Of a DNA stretch of 64,000 bases, positions 30,501-41,986 are shown piece by piece (position 1 is the first letter of the stretch; every line of letters begins with the position of its first letter). Location: NCBI GenBank assembly GCA_023614405.1, contig JAJUPC010000225.1, positions 124,001 through 188,000 of the forward strand. Direction: 5' to 3'. The notes under the pieces were generated by a model. It was not told the DNA's origin, did not search any database, and saw only the letters and a program-made list of their open reading frames with translations. Position numbers and translations under genes: made by a program. This stretch comes from Avena insularis. Taxonomy: Eukaryota; Streptophyta; Magnoliopsida; Poales; Poaceae.

Positions 30501-33469
30501 ACCAGTTGGCGGGAGCACGGACATGAATTCTGAAATCAGTACATCCTGAACCATCGGAGAATGTTTCATATCGAAGCAAGCGCTACAACCGAAAGTGTGC
30601 ATTCAGATTGCAAAAGGTGTAACAACTATGTATAGGCGCTTCAACAAACCGTAAAGGATATGCAACTAGTACCGAGGAACATCAATCAATCTATTGGTGC
30701 GAGAACTAACAACCAAAGATCGGGCTACAAATGAGTGTGGTACTCAAGCTATACCAAATGACAATCCAAGACATGCGGCCAAGGTGGTGTCACTGTCCCA
30801 ACAAGGAAAACTTGCCCACCACCACGTACCTAATTCAGCACCACCCGTGGCAACTACAATAAGGATCGATACATGGCAGCAAGCTTGTGACCCGCCATCT
30901 TTTGATCTTGGTTTTGATAGTAGTCAAGAGGAAAATGATGAGCGAGTTGTTAATTTAGTTGTTTCGCCCCCAAAAGGAGGGATTACACCAGTGAACCTAA
31001 ACAAAACAAGGTTCGATGAGTATGATGATGAATGGAACACGGAGATGGAAAAGGAGCCCATTGAAATCTGCAAAATGGTGGAAAGGCAAAAGGGTTTGAA
31101 GGAAGAAGCTCCAACAGTTGCGGTGGAGCAACAACTTGATGTACACACACCATCAACAGCTGCCAATAAAGTTACATCGTGCACAGATGGTTCTGCTAGC
31201 AACTTAGCAACATCTGCTGCCAAAAAAAGGATCATCAGACTGCCCGCATGCCTAAAATCACCTTACATAGATTATTCAAAAAAGAACACATATGCTTGTT
31301 CAGCTGATGTGAAAGAAGTCTACTCTCTTGTCACAGCTCATGCAAAAAGAAATGGAAGGGGTCAATATAGAGACACAAGTCCAATAATTGTCAACTTCGA
31401 GAAGTACTTTGTCTCTTTACAAGAGCTGGCAAAGTCTATGATGCCGTGTGGTGAGTTGAAGAACATCGTTGTTGAACTTGGATTGGAAGAAATCAACCAT
31501 TCAATGGACAACTCAGAGAAGAAGGTGGTGATGCCTTTGAGGATGGGGGTAAGCAACTCGAGATTTTTTTTATTTTTCTGTGGACGTCAATAAATTTTTT
31601 TCACATGTGCATTTAATTTATTTTTATTCTATCATAGGGCCTACTTCTACATGGGCAGTTGGAAGACAGGGAGCTTAAGAAACACTTCTCAAAGAAGGAT
31701 GCACAACTAGACAAGAAAAACCTTATAAGTTGTTTTTTCTGTGGTCACAAAATTCACTTCCGCATATAGTTAGTTGTATACATAGGTGTCTACGATTTTG
31801 TGTTTTTTCTTCTTACATTTTCTTCTTATTATCCTGTAGAATTTTTGTAGCTAGTACAATTAAGTTGGCTTTACCTTGATGCTAAGTTGTTTCCTGATTC
31901 TGGCCAAGTTGAATTGACTGTGTCATTTCTAGCTTTCCTTTTTATCAGCATATTAGTTGCTAAGTTGTTTTATTTTGCACAACCGCTAACTTTACTCCTG
32001 AGTTCACTAGTCAGCTTAATTAAGTTTACTTTTGCGCACTTGCTAAGTTGTTTTGCACATCCAACTAAGTATAATTAAGTAGTTTTTTTGCCAACAGTCA
32101 AGTTGTTTTCTGAACCCAATTAAGGTTGATTCCAGTGTCATGTTCAGGTTTCTTCTTCTTCCTTTTTCTTCTGTTCACCTGTACAAGTTGGATAGCTAAA
32201 CCAAATAAGTTGGCTTCTGCTGTCATGCTAAGTTGTTCCCGCCACTATGTCTAAGTTGCTTACCCATGCATCTTAATTGCCATTTTTTTTGTCTACGTTT
32301 CATGTTCTAATCTCCTTTTTGCTTTTTCTGTCCTTTTTATTAAGTTGATATACTGATATTTACAAGCATCCATATACATGAAATATGTTCAAGTTGCTTG
32401 CACACTTTTTAACTTCACTGTTCATTTGAATTTTCAAATGTCAATTTGTCTCATCAGTTTTACACACAAACAGGTCATGATTACAGTGTTGGAGAATTTA
32501 AGTGATGATCCAAAAATCCAAGTGAACCACTACTGGGTGTTTGTTGCCAATATAAAATGTAGAAGATTCGAAGTTCTTGATTCAATGAGGACAGTGGTAG
32601 ACAAGAAACTTCTCCAAAATGCTGAGAAAATTAGAGCATCTTTCACAACTTTATGGAAGGAACACTACCCAACCTCGCGCATCAAGGTTGACAAGTTTGA
32701 GAATCAGATGGGTGACATTTTTTCCCCAAAACGACAACCAAGTAAGAAACATCTTAGCTGGATCATAAGTTGGTTCCCATATTATGTACTAACTAGCAAC
32801 TTTTATTAGTTTTTGCAACAAATTTACATGGATGGCATAGTTTTCGAAGTTCTTATATAAGTTGTATATGTACTTTTTGCTAAGTTGTACACCTGAAACC
32901 TACTAGGTTGCACTGTCCAACTGTAAGTTACCTACTAGGTGTATTCCTCTAACACAGAATGCAAGGAGCTAGCTTAACGCATCTCAACAACTTTAACCTA
33001 CATTAAATACAACTTAAGTGGATTATGAGTACAATAAGTGACAAAGATACATCCATTTTTTTCAACTATGATTGTAGGTCTCACAAGCAAAGTTGTATGC
33101 TAGATATGATAAGTTGGATTTACCAGGAGTATAATGTTTATACTTTTTACATCTAAGTTGCCTACCACTAGTACTAAGACAACTAGCATCAACTTATCAT
33201 ATAAAGGCTGGTTACATATGAAGGACTTGTTTTGCATCAACTATGCTTTGTTGCTTTTTCACCCTGAACCTTGAGAAATAACATCTTTTTTTTCTTGCAG
33301 CAAAGACTGTGGTGTTTTTGCTCTCATGAATGCAGAAAATTGGACAGGCAGACGGTTGCCATTTTATGGTCCTAAACATGTTGAAAATATAAGAAAGCTT
33401 ATGACTCATAGATGGGTTACTTCTGCTAAAAACACCATCAAGTGGAAGGAAGTTATGAAGAAGAAATAA
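27587..33469 (+). pseudogene. Transposon-associated Ulp1-like (C48 cysteine protease) gene, decayed
   Basis: A multi-exon gene of the type many grasses carry inside DNA transposons. Supported exons: 27587-27793 (start ATG 27596), 27883-28490, 28617-28763, 28841-28945, an acidic exon from 29661 (EDGDEDGDDGSDNEDEDSEE), 30694-31546, one from 31638, 32474-32741 and 33301-33469. Exon 2-3 sequence (SPARLFKLNKLLSKEQRDL; PGRGTIPVDANSFHKVFGL; ISPRCYP) matches the plant-specific N-terminal domain. The last two exons hold the Ulp1 catalytic domain: His in NHYWVFVANIK, Asp in FEVLDSM, Cys in KDCGVFALMN. The family cleaves SUMO or a related modifier; its role in transposons is unknown. A frameshift near 28003, a stop at 28224-28226 and broken frames at about 30250-30690 make it a pseudogene. 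Confidence 0.8.
29090..33230 (+). repeat. Dispersed TAAGTTG heptamers in introns of the Ulp1-like gene
   Basis: At least 20 plus-strand TAAGTTG copies are visible by eye in the non-coding stretches 29120-29640, 31740-32460 and 32760-33200, against about two in the opposite orientation. They are not in fixed-period array form. Confidence 0.7.
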
Positions 33470-33591
33470 TGTACAGTTTTCCATCAAACTCTTTCCTTTT
33501 TTCCTGAATTTTTTCACACTACTATAACATGAATAGATTGTAGTTTATTGATACAACATTGTTTGCAAAACACAAATAGCAAAAAAGGATT

Positions 33592-36473
33592 TCACAACTT
33601 CTTGCCCAATGAGCCTGAACCTAATGCCGATGTACAAGTAGCAGAATTGTGTCCAGGCTGATTACACAAAGTACACGCCATAACTCTCTTAGGTTGCAAC
33701 TCAATTCCAGAAGGAAATCGACCTTTCTTCCGACCTTTTGTAGTCGATCTGGGAGGGTCAAGGATGACCATTGCTTCTTCTTCAGGCTCAACCATATGAC
33801 CTTGGTCAATTGGTGCCATAGTAGACGAGGGAGGAGGCATATTAGAAGGTTCTGCTTCGAACCAACCAGTAGTTCTGGTAGACGTTGGAGGTGTTGGTGC
33901 TGCTGGAGTAGGACCTGATTTTGTTGTTTTGAGTTTTTTAGTAACTGCTGTAGCATTTCCAAAGTTAGTTGCTGTAGCCACAGGGGCTGTTGTGGTAGGT
34001 CCTGAATTTGCTCTCTGTTTTGCCGTAGGAGCTGAAGTAGACTTAGAATTCTTTGATGCACTGGTTGTGTTCCTCTTCTTCACTTTGTCTAGTTGCGCAA
34101 ACTCAGTTATCATCTCCCTGATGTGTCTACGAGCAATAGCTTCATCTGTACGACTTGCTACCAATCTTAGCAACATTTACAAATTTGGTAGACAAGTTGG
34201 CAAATCGCAGTTGCATCCGTGACTCCTCTGGCATCACATCATCTCTTGCTGGGATAACTGGTTGAACCACGGGTTCCAAAGCTTGTTGTGTCCACCTACG
34301 CAATATGTACCGCTCTGGTATTGAGTCAACACCGACATGTGTGAACACTTTCAAAGACATGACAACACAATGAAACCATCCCTCTCATATTTGCAGCAAT
34401 CACAGTTGTAGTTGTCATTGCCTCCATTAGCATTAATCATGTAGCTTCTTCCACCATAGGGATAGCAGGTCTGATTGTTAGGAACTAACATGTACATGTT
34501 AATTCCTACAAGTTGCACATTGTATCGGCCTATCAACTCAAACTCAAGCCTGAAACGGTGGTAAATGTCCCTGGTGTAAATAGATAAAGCATGCTTCTCA
34601 ATTGGGAACCGGACCAAGGTTCCACTTCAAGCACTGCTCAAATCAGCGTGGCTTTCCTTCCCGACATCTTTTCCTGAATTTTCTCATATTGTTTCACAAA
34701 ATGCTTGATTGAATTGTGAGGGTTGATATAACGTTTCAATATAGAGTTGAATCCTTCACTTCTCTGAGTTGATTGCATGAAAGGGAAAAAACGGTGCCTG
34801 AAGTAGCAAGGAACCCATGTGTGTGCCCACTTCTTTAACCATGCAAATGTTTCATGTCGCCAACCCCACTTTAAGACCAACTCGCCCATTTAGCTTCAAA
34901 CTCCTCCACTGTCATACTTTCATCAATGCATTCATTAAACTCAATTGCCAAACACAGGTTTCGCCAGAATGCACCGAGCTTTTCATTTGCTTTTTAATAA
35001 CATGCCGGTAGCGATTCATACTGCGTCAGGGAAAATGAAGAAATTGCCCTCATAGCCCAATCGATCTGTGATAATGTTAGTTGGTTGCTTCCCATGCATG
35101 GCCTTAAGAAATTCCCTGAAAAGCCACTTGAAACTTTCCTCTTTCTCATCCCTTAAGAAACCACAACCAAGCATAAATGACTGTCCATGCCTATTTATAC
35201 CTATGAAAGGAGCAAAAGGCATGTTGAAGTGATTTGTCATGAAAGTTGTATCAAAAGATACACAATCATGATATGACTATGTGTATGCTTTTCTTGCATA
35301 ACTGTCCACCCAGAAAATATTTTGAACTCTGTTTTCTTCATCAAAAGAAAAATTCGAGTAGAAACCAGGGTCCTTATCTTTTATCTCTGCAAAGTAAGCA
35401 ACTGTCTCACTCATGTCCCATTCCTTATTTTCACTTCGAAAATTTGTGCGCAAATTTGTAATATCCTTCGGAGCATATGGGACAAAAGCTTCTGCGCCAT
35501 AAAACGAAGACATGACTGTCATCATTCGGCCTGCAACACATATAAAACCATACTTTGTTAGTGTCATACTACAAACAGAAGTACAATTTCTGTGGGTTTT
35601 TTATATGCGGACAGCAACAAATTACCTGTTTCTAAATTGCAATCATGTAGGCATTTAAGGAATTCTCTTTCATCTGGTGGTATGCCTTTATGTGATCTCA
35701 AGTACTTGGAAAGTGAAGGCTTGACAACCATGGGATGGTTGTGTTCTGAAATGAAATAAGTTACTTCCCATTTGTTGTTAATAAACTTGACAATCATTTT
35801 AGCTTGGCACTTGGTTTGTATGATTGATTCTCTTTTGCGCCTAACCCTTAGCTTGCTGCTAGACTTTGACTTCTTAGTGCGGCCAGATTGTCCACCTTCC
35901 TCATCGTCATCGTCTATCTGGATAGGACTAACTTCTTCCACAACATTCATTCTCTCCTTCTGTTTTTCTTCTTCTGTTTTTTGTGGTCTGTACCTATTGC
36001 AAACAAATGTCTGCTTCCTCAGTTCATTAGTGAAAGCTTGTCGCTGTGATGTATTTGATTTGATAGAAAAACCCAACTTCTTGGCATAAGAATTGTAGTG
36101 TGATCTTGCATCACCAATAGTGTCAAACCGCATCCCTAGGAAAGGTTCTTGCGGACTAGACGCAACTTCTTCATTCAACGGAACACCATCATCTGCTAAG
36201 TTAGGGTCGATGAGGTTCTTTGTAGGGGCGATATTCTTTGGGGATGTCAGGTTGCCGGTGGGGCCTGTATGCATAAAATTTAACTGATTTCCTCTAGCAC
36301 TTTGCGCTCGAGTCAAGACCATCTGCAACTTTCTCAGCTATATCATTGTCTGGAGATTCCTCCACAATCTCTTCACAGACAGCTTCAGTGCAAAACAGTG
36401 GCTCAGGTGCATTTGTTTCTGCATCTAGAATGTCCAAATCATCAAGAAGCGCGTTAAGATCAAGCCCAGACAT
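33592..36473 (-). pseudogene. FAR1-like MULE transposase gene with SWIM and zinc knuckle, decayed
   Basis: Minus-strand gene convergent with the Ulp1-like gene. Exon 1 (36473-35626) starts at ATG 36473 just after a splice acceptor and encodes an acidic N-terminus, then a FAR1-type DNA-binding domain (FDTIGDARSHYNSYAKKLGF ... KMIVKFINNKWEVTYFISEH). Exon 2 starts at 35530 and carries the MULE transposase core (FDTTFMTNHFNMPFAPFIGI, GCGFLRDEKEESFKWLF), a C-terminal helical part (WVPCYFRHRFFPFMQSTQRS), a SWIM-type CxC...CxH zinc motif near 34400-34360 and a CTLCNQPGHNSATC zinc knuckle near the end. Frame breaks lie between 36300 and 36330, at a stop near 35283, near 35050, at 34890-34600 and near 34360. 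FAR1/FHY3 transcription factors come from such transposases, but the breaks and context point to a transposon copy. Confidence 0.82.
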
Positions 36474-37618
36474 CTGCAAAAAACAAAAAACCAAGAATAC
36501 ACTTCTTTGATTAGCAACTATAACTGTGTTTTATGTACAACACATGCACAACTATAACTTTGTCAGCTATAATTTACAAGGGAAAAGTTCCTGACACCAT
36601 TTTATTTGCTTTCAACATTTTTTCAGGTCCTTCATTATACTCACCACCAGGAAAAGGATGCCTTTTGCCAACTATAGCAAACTATGTACAAATTGGAAAA
36701 CAACAAAGATGGTTTCTCAGTAGTGAACTATGTTGGTTTTAAGTTTGCACTTCTTCATCTCGATGTTAAACTATGTTGAATTTGCCAAGATGTCCAAAAG
36801 TTTAGGTTTTTGCAGATCTGAATAACTAACTAAGCTACTGCAGGTTTATGGCTATCTGCCCTACATACTACTTGAATTTTTGATTAGTCCAACCAGGTAT
36901 CCATGGACATAGTTGTTTTTATTCAGATCTGAAATCAGGTTTGTGTTTTCAATCTATGCTGCAACCAGGTATCCATGGCCATCTATGTTGCAACCTAGTT
37001 GTAAAAAGATCATATGCCATAGTTGCTTCTTAGATTGTTGAAGATACAAATTTACCATGTTGTAAGTTTGTTGCTCCTGTGTGTTCCAAAATCATGGAGA
37101 GGATCATAGAAAACAAGGAAAAACCTGCCAGAAAATCAAAGGAGGAGGGGGAGGGGTGGAGGGGAGAGAGAGAGGGGGAAACATGGTTTATGTTTTGTTG
37201 TGCACCTTTGATACTGCTGTGACCAGATCTCAACCTTTTTACCATGGGCCTCCAATGGAGATCTGAAGGAGGGAGAAGATGGATCTGTCTTGGGGAGGAA
37301 GAAGAGAGAGGGGGAGAGAGAGGTAACTGCTGTCACGTGGTGGTGGTGTGACTTTGCTTTGCTTTTTGGCTAGGAGCCTGGGAGAGGACGGGGAACATGT
37401 GGTGGTGGTGTGGCTTTGCTTTGCTTTTTGGCTGGGAGCCTGGGAGAGGACGGGGAACCTGGGGACTCGCGTGGTCCAAACCAGCTGGACGCGCGTGGTC
37501 CGGAGGAGGGTGGGTGAATTCTTTCTATTTCTAGAAGGCGGGGTGGTGGTTGTGGTTTCTATTTCTGGCGGTGACTGGTTAGTGCAAACCAGCCCCCGAT
37601 TGCTCCCTAGACGCTCCC
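36474..37618 (-). other. 5' intron and leader/promoter region of the FAR1-like gene
   Basis: 36474-37040 is AT-rich, likely a 5' UTR intron ending in a strong acceptor (TTTTTTGCAG) before the ATG. 37040-37330 is CT-rich on the minus strand, as in plant 5' leaders. No terminal inverted repeat matching the 25.8-26.6 kb side was found. Confidence 0.4.
37338..37461. repeat. 62-bp tandem duplication
   Basis: Two copies of a unit with GGTGGTGGTGTG, CTTTGCTTTGCTTTTTGGCT and GAGCCTGGGAGAGGACGGGG, offset by 62 bp, with two or three differences. Confidence 0.85.
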
Positions 37619-37627
37619 TTGATTTTT

Positions 37628-38499
37628 GGGTAAATTGGATCCATGCCACTACAACTTCCACGATTTGAAAAAATGCCATTACAAAATCCAAAGTTGGAGA
37701 AATGCCATTACAACTCTGCCATACCTCTACAGATGCCATTTTGTTCACTTAAAAGAGAACAGCGTTTCATAACAGACTTGTATTCAGATTGTGTTTTAGT
37801 ATTGACTATACTACCCTTGTCAGATTTTGGCAGCATGCTACTGTCAAAAAAATGATTTTGGCAGCATGCTCTCTTCCTGAAACAAGAGTGATTTTTTTCC
37901 CTAGATATTGGCAGCATGCTCTCTTCCTCACGGGACTTTTTGACAGCATTTGGATAGAAATTAGACCGCAACCCGTCAGCGTTCTGGCCGTTCGCCCGTT
38001 TCAGGTACTGAGAGGAAAGGTTGGAGAGAGTCAACTCGGGAACATCAGGTGTTAATGGTGGCTCCATCGAGATGGACGCGGCCCATTGGGGCGTGCCCAC
38101 CGGGTAACCTACAGACGCCGCCTCGCTCCCTTCCGGCCGCCGTCTAGCCTGTCTCCGCCCGCTGCCACGCTCGCCCGAGACTTGGGGCCGCCGTTCGCCC
38201 TTCCAGCCGTCGCGTCCCCCCGCTTCCAACTGTCGCTGTAGACCTAGGTTCGTCTTCAATGCAGGGCCTGTGGAGTTAGGAATTTTCGAACCGGCTGGTG
38301 TTTTAGCTGTCTGTGGACAATTGTATTTCGATATGTATAGAAATACGAGGCGGATTAAAGGCTGTATTTGGTCTGGTATTGGAGAAAATGGCATCTATAG
38401 AGGTATTGAAATGTTGTAGTGGCATTTTAACAACTTTGGTTTTTGTAATGGCATTTTTCCAAGTCATGGAAATTGTAGTGGCATGAATCCAACTAACCC
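37628..38499. mobile_element. Non-autonomous MULE (possible Pack-MULE), complete with TSD
   Basis: An 872-bp element with long imperfect TIRs of roughly 110-120 bp: GGGTAAATTGGATCCATGCC at the left, and GGGTTAGTTGGATTCATGCC reading inward from the right. Both arms continue as ACTACAA, AATGCCATTACAAAA, CCAAAGTTG and ATACCTCTA-type blocks. It is flanked by a perfect 9-bp TSD TTGATTTTT (37619-37627 and 38500-38508), diagnostic of Mutator-like elements. The interior has three copies of TTGGCAGCATGCT (from about 37827, 37858 and 37907) and a GC-rich segment (38090-38245) that could be a captured gene piece. No transposase is present. Confidence 0.88.
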
Positions 38500-38508
38500 T
38501 TGATTTTT

Positions 38509-38995
38509 TTGGCCAAATGTTAAATGCCGCTTAGAGCGGCACTACTGCCCCGCGCCGTCTCAGGCTTTGTTTTGTTGTAGAGGATTGACCGGTTTCTGGG
38601 ATCTAAACCCGGCCAGTTTCGATCCACTTAAAACAACGATCTCACCGTTTTGCAGCCTGATTTTGGTTGGGCTCAACCCAGCACGGCCCGATAGAACCAC
38701 GCGGTGTCGAGGGGGTTCGAGGTGGAACAGAGAATCGCCCCCACCCTCGCGTTTCTCTCTAGCTGGTGGTGGCGCTCGCCCGACCACCACTCGCGGCGAC
38801 ACCACCCAGCGCCGACCAACGCTGACCAACGCCAACGCCGACCAACTTCGACGCCAACCAACGCCGACGCCTCCTTCCCATCCCGCATCCGACCAACGCT
38901 GACCCCTTCTTCTTCCCATCCTGCAGCTGGAGGCTCCATCCGTTCCGACATCACCGACGCCGCCTTCTTCTCCGGCAGTTCTGGATTTCTCTCCC
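38509..38995 (+). other. GC-rich block with CCAACGC repeats, possible first exon
   Basis: It contains a cluster of CCAACGC(C/T)GA-like short repeats (38813-38910) and ends with a consensus splice donor CCC/GTAAGT at 38996. It could be the 5' non-coding exon of the interrupted Harbinger-type gene further right. This is inference from position and orientation only. Confidence 0.35.
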
Positions 38996-41986
38996 GTAAG
39001 TCCATCCACTTCATCCCCTCCTCTCACATCTACTGTTATATGATTCCTCTATAGATATAATTCTTTACCTAGGGTTCATGATTCAAACCGATGGATGAAG
39101 ATTGAGTTCTTGATTAAGAACAAATCCAGATCCACTGATCTAATCACCTCTAAATACCCTATGTTTTTTGGGTTAAGCATGAATTCTTGGTTTAGGTAGG
39201 AAATCTAGGCTATGGATGGTGATCCACTGTGTATCAGATCAACTACGTGAGGGTATGATATGTGAGGGTATGATACGCAGATGAGCACCTCTAAATTCTG
39301 GAATGAGCTCAGATCCATTGCGTTGAGCACCTGTAGGTAGAAAACATCTACTATGTCTAAATCTTCTATGTTTAGAACTTCTTGCATGCTATGTGTGATA
39401 CCTGACAATAATTCTGCAGCTGTTTTTTTTTGGCAAAGTTCAGAGTAGTCTGAGTAGTTTTGTTGGTTAATGTTTGCGTCCTTTTTTTTGTCCTGCACTG
39501 CGTGAAATTCAGTCTATTTGTGGCGATCCTAGTTAAATAGAAGCCCAGTTTTAGTTGGTATACAAGAAACATGCCTCTATGATATAATGAGTGTATTTAT
39601 TTTGGAGATCATTCTACGTTCTAAAGCAATGATATAAAAAACCAAACACGGTACTAAGGAAGTAAGATGGTAGATTGACAAAGAGCGACTGATATGTTAC
39701 TCGTGTGCTGTAGAGTGTGTTTGGTAGTGTTGTTGCATGTTGATTACATAAATGTTCAGAGACAGAGCCGGGTTTGTGAGTGAGACAAAGGGAGATGCAG
39801 CCTTTCAAGTGTTGGAGTGGTTTATTTTTGTGAGACACCGTCGGTTGTGATAAAATGTGAATTGCTTTTGTTGCTTATTGTTAAATGTGAATTTACTCTA
39901 TTCGTTTTGTGTGGAACATATTACTCAAATTACGTTAAAAAGATAAAATGACAGTGTAGCGATTAGTGGCTGTACATTCTAAAGCACAACACGTGTAGTA
40001 GAACCATTGTCTCAGAGTATATGCATTACTATTATTTTTGCAAGCATGAAGAATACATGATTAAGAACATTGTCTCAGAGTATATAATCATCTCATTAAT
40101 TACATGACAGTGTAGTATCGTAAGTAAACTGAGGTAGCAACACACGAGTTAGGTCCTGATTCGTCTGAACTGAACTGTGGACTTTGTAAATAATATATCT
40201 ATGTAAATATTAAGGTTTAGATAATTTAATCTATGTAATAATATATTTGAACTGAACTATGTGTTTCTAAAAACCTGTAATAATCTGGACCAGGCCTTCC
40301 TCTCAGAATTGGCTGTACCAGCAAACCTGTAATAATCTGGACGAGTTGTGCGAGAAGCACCTCGTGGGTTCCCCTGCCAGCATCTTCATGTCCTGAAATC
40401 TTCTAGGCCGGAGGAGGAGCTCGACGGCATGGCCCTGGATTAGGATGAGGAACACTCCTTCTCCAGAGTTCCTCGGCTCATGTACGCTCTTCGTATGGCT
40501 TGTGTTCTGCTCCGCAGGGTGGACGTGCTGTTAGACCTGTGCCTCGCTTACGCGGCCAACTGGTGCAGCAGGAACCTCAGCAGCGGCGCCGAGTTGATGA
40601 CGATCGGTTCTCTGGCTTATGATAGAACACCTTTTCTAAATCAAGAACACCTTTTAAGGCAATAGACTACCACAGTCCTGAATTTCCCAGCTGAAGCCAT
40701 GTGGGCAGCTCAAGCCAACTAGTTCCAACAAAGGAAATGCGTGTCTAATACGAAAATAGAATCATCTGAAAAGGGTAAGAGCCTGGCTTCTTACCTGGTT
40801 ATTTTCTTATTTTGTTGACACACACCCAGCAATATGTAGTAGGAGTACAAAATTACCTGGTTATTTTCTTGTTGATTGAGAGTATTACAAATATTAAAGT
40901 ATATGTCGAGTAATCCACATAAGCTTTGACCTCTGTATATCCAGATACACATATAACCAGATTAAGCTTGGATTATGATTATCCAGCTCTAAGTCCAGCT
41001 AAATCTTGTAACAAAGTTCTACAGGTGAAACTGTATGTTCTTATCAAACAACTTATTTATAGCTTCAGTGTGGACTTTGCCACTGCAATGTGCACTAATC
41101 TGTCTCCCTTACTACCACTAAAATACTCTGAGATTTTCAGAAAAAAAGTGATATAGCTCTGTTGGTTCTTGCAGGTCTACGTACAGCTTGGGACTGTTCA
41201 ATGTTACAAAATTTACACTAACAATGTAACTTTCAGGAACACATAGTTCAGTTCAGATATATTATTACGCAGATTAAATTATCTGAACCTTAATATTTAC
41301 ACAGATATATTATTTACACTGACAAGGTTGTTTAGATTAGATGTCAAACCTTTAACCATGAGTTAGGTCATGATTCTTCTCTGCTTTCTTTCTGCTTCCA
41401 GACAAGTCCACACGAGCGGCTGCATAATTGTCGGTTGCATGATCTGAACCGGACATAATTTTTTGTGAATGGTATAGTATAACAAAATAGAACCGAATTT
41501 CTAGCATAGCTGCGTCAAGAACTTTGAATTTCTACCAATATTGAACTCTGAATGGTACTTGGGATTTTTTTCTTTTAGCATAATAGATTCCTATGTACGG
41601 AGCTTGGCTGCTATTTTCTTGATGAGATGTTGCATCTGGGAGGATTTATTTATGCAAATGAACTTAGTCTTGCTATTTTACTAGCTCTAAATAACTATGT
41701 GTTTTGTTCTTGATCTGAGATTGGTGTTGTTTTATTTGTATCCTGCTATAATTCTCTAGAACTGAAAATATAATCTAGCGAGAAACCGCGATATAAGACA
41801 CAAATGTGATATGTCTTTTTTTTTATAGGTTTCTTCTCCTTTGGTTCTAGTGGGATTGGACGAGCCACCGTCGTCGTGGGACCCTGTCAGCACACCTGAC
41901 TTCGATATGTGCATGACCTTCACTTTAGTCATTTTTAAAGTGCGAACATGCATGTTTCTGTCCTACTTTTTTTTAATAGTCCTGAA
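38996..41986. other. Non-coding stretch, possible intron; no gene recognised
   Basis: About 3 kb without a supported ORF. It holds the 88-bp inverted repeat described separately, a duplicated AACCTGTAATAATCTGGAC (40273 and 40324), a duplicated TTACCTGGTTATTTTCTT (about 40793 and 40855), and a short GC-rich coding-like fragment near 40410-40620 that I cannot identify. Confidence 0.4.
40185..41318. repeat. 88-bp inverted repeat pair about 0.96 kb apart
   Basis: The left arm 40185-40272 (TGTAAATAATATATCTATGT...) and right arm 41231-41318 are reverse complements with roughly a dozen differences. Both arms carry AATATTAAGGTT(T/C)AGATAAT and TGAACTGAACTATGTG. It may be the TIRs of a small DNA transposon or foldback, but no TSD was found. 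Confidence 0.75.

Noticed and set aside
27587..33469. Housekeeping SUMO protease gene
   Set aside because: The N-terminal part is the transposon-associated plant domain, not that of ESD4/ULP1 housekeeping enzymes, and the gene has a frameshift and a stop.
33592..36473. Functional FAR1/FHY3 light-signalling transcription factor
   Set aside because: Several frame breaks, an adjacent transposon-type Ulp1 gene and a MULE-type transposase core point to a transposon copy and not a host regulator.
25861..37620. Search for terminal inverted repeats bounding the Ulp1/FAR1 transposon
   Set aside because: No convincing complementary ends were found by eye between 25.8-26.6 kb and 36.9-37.6 kb. CT-rich similarities look like ordinary leader composition, so no element boundaries are claimed.
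40410..40665. Possible host gene fragment (codons for MYALRMACVLLRRVDVLLDL)
   Set aside because: Coding-like composition but frame changes within 200 bp, and I cannot name a family; kept only as a remark in the spacer entry.
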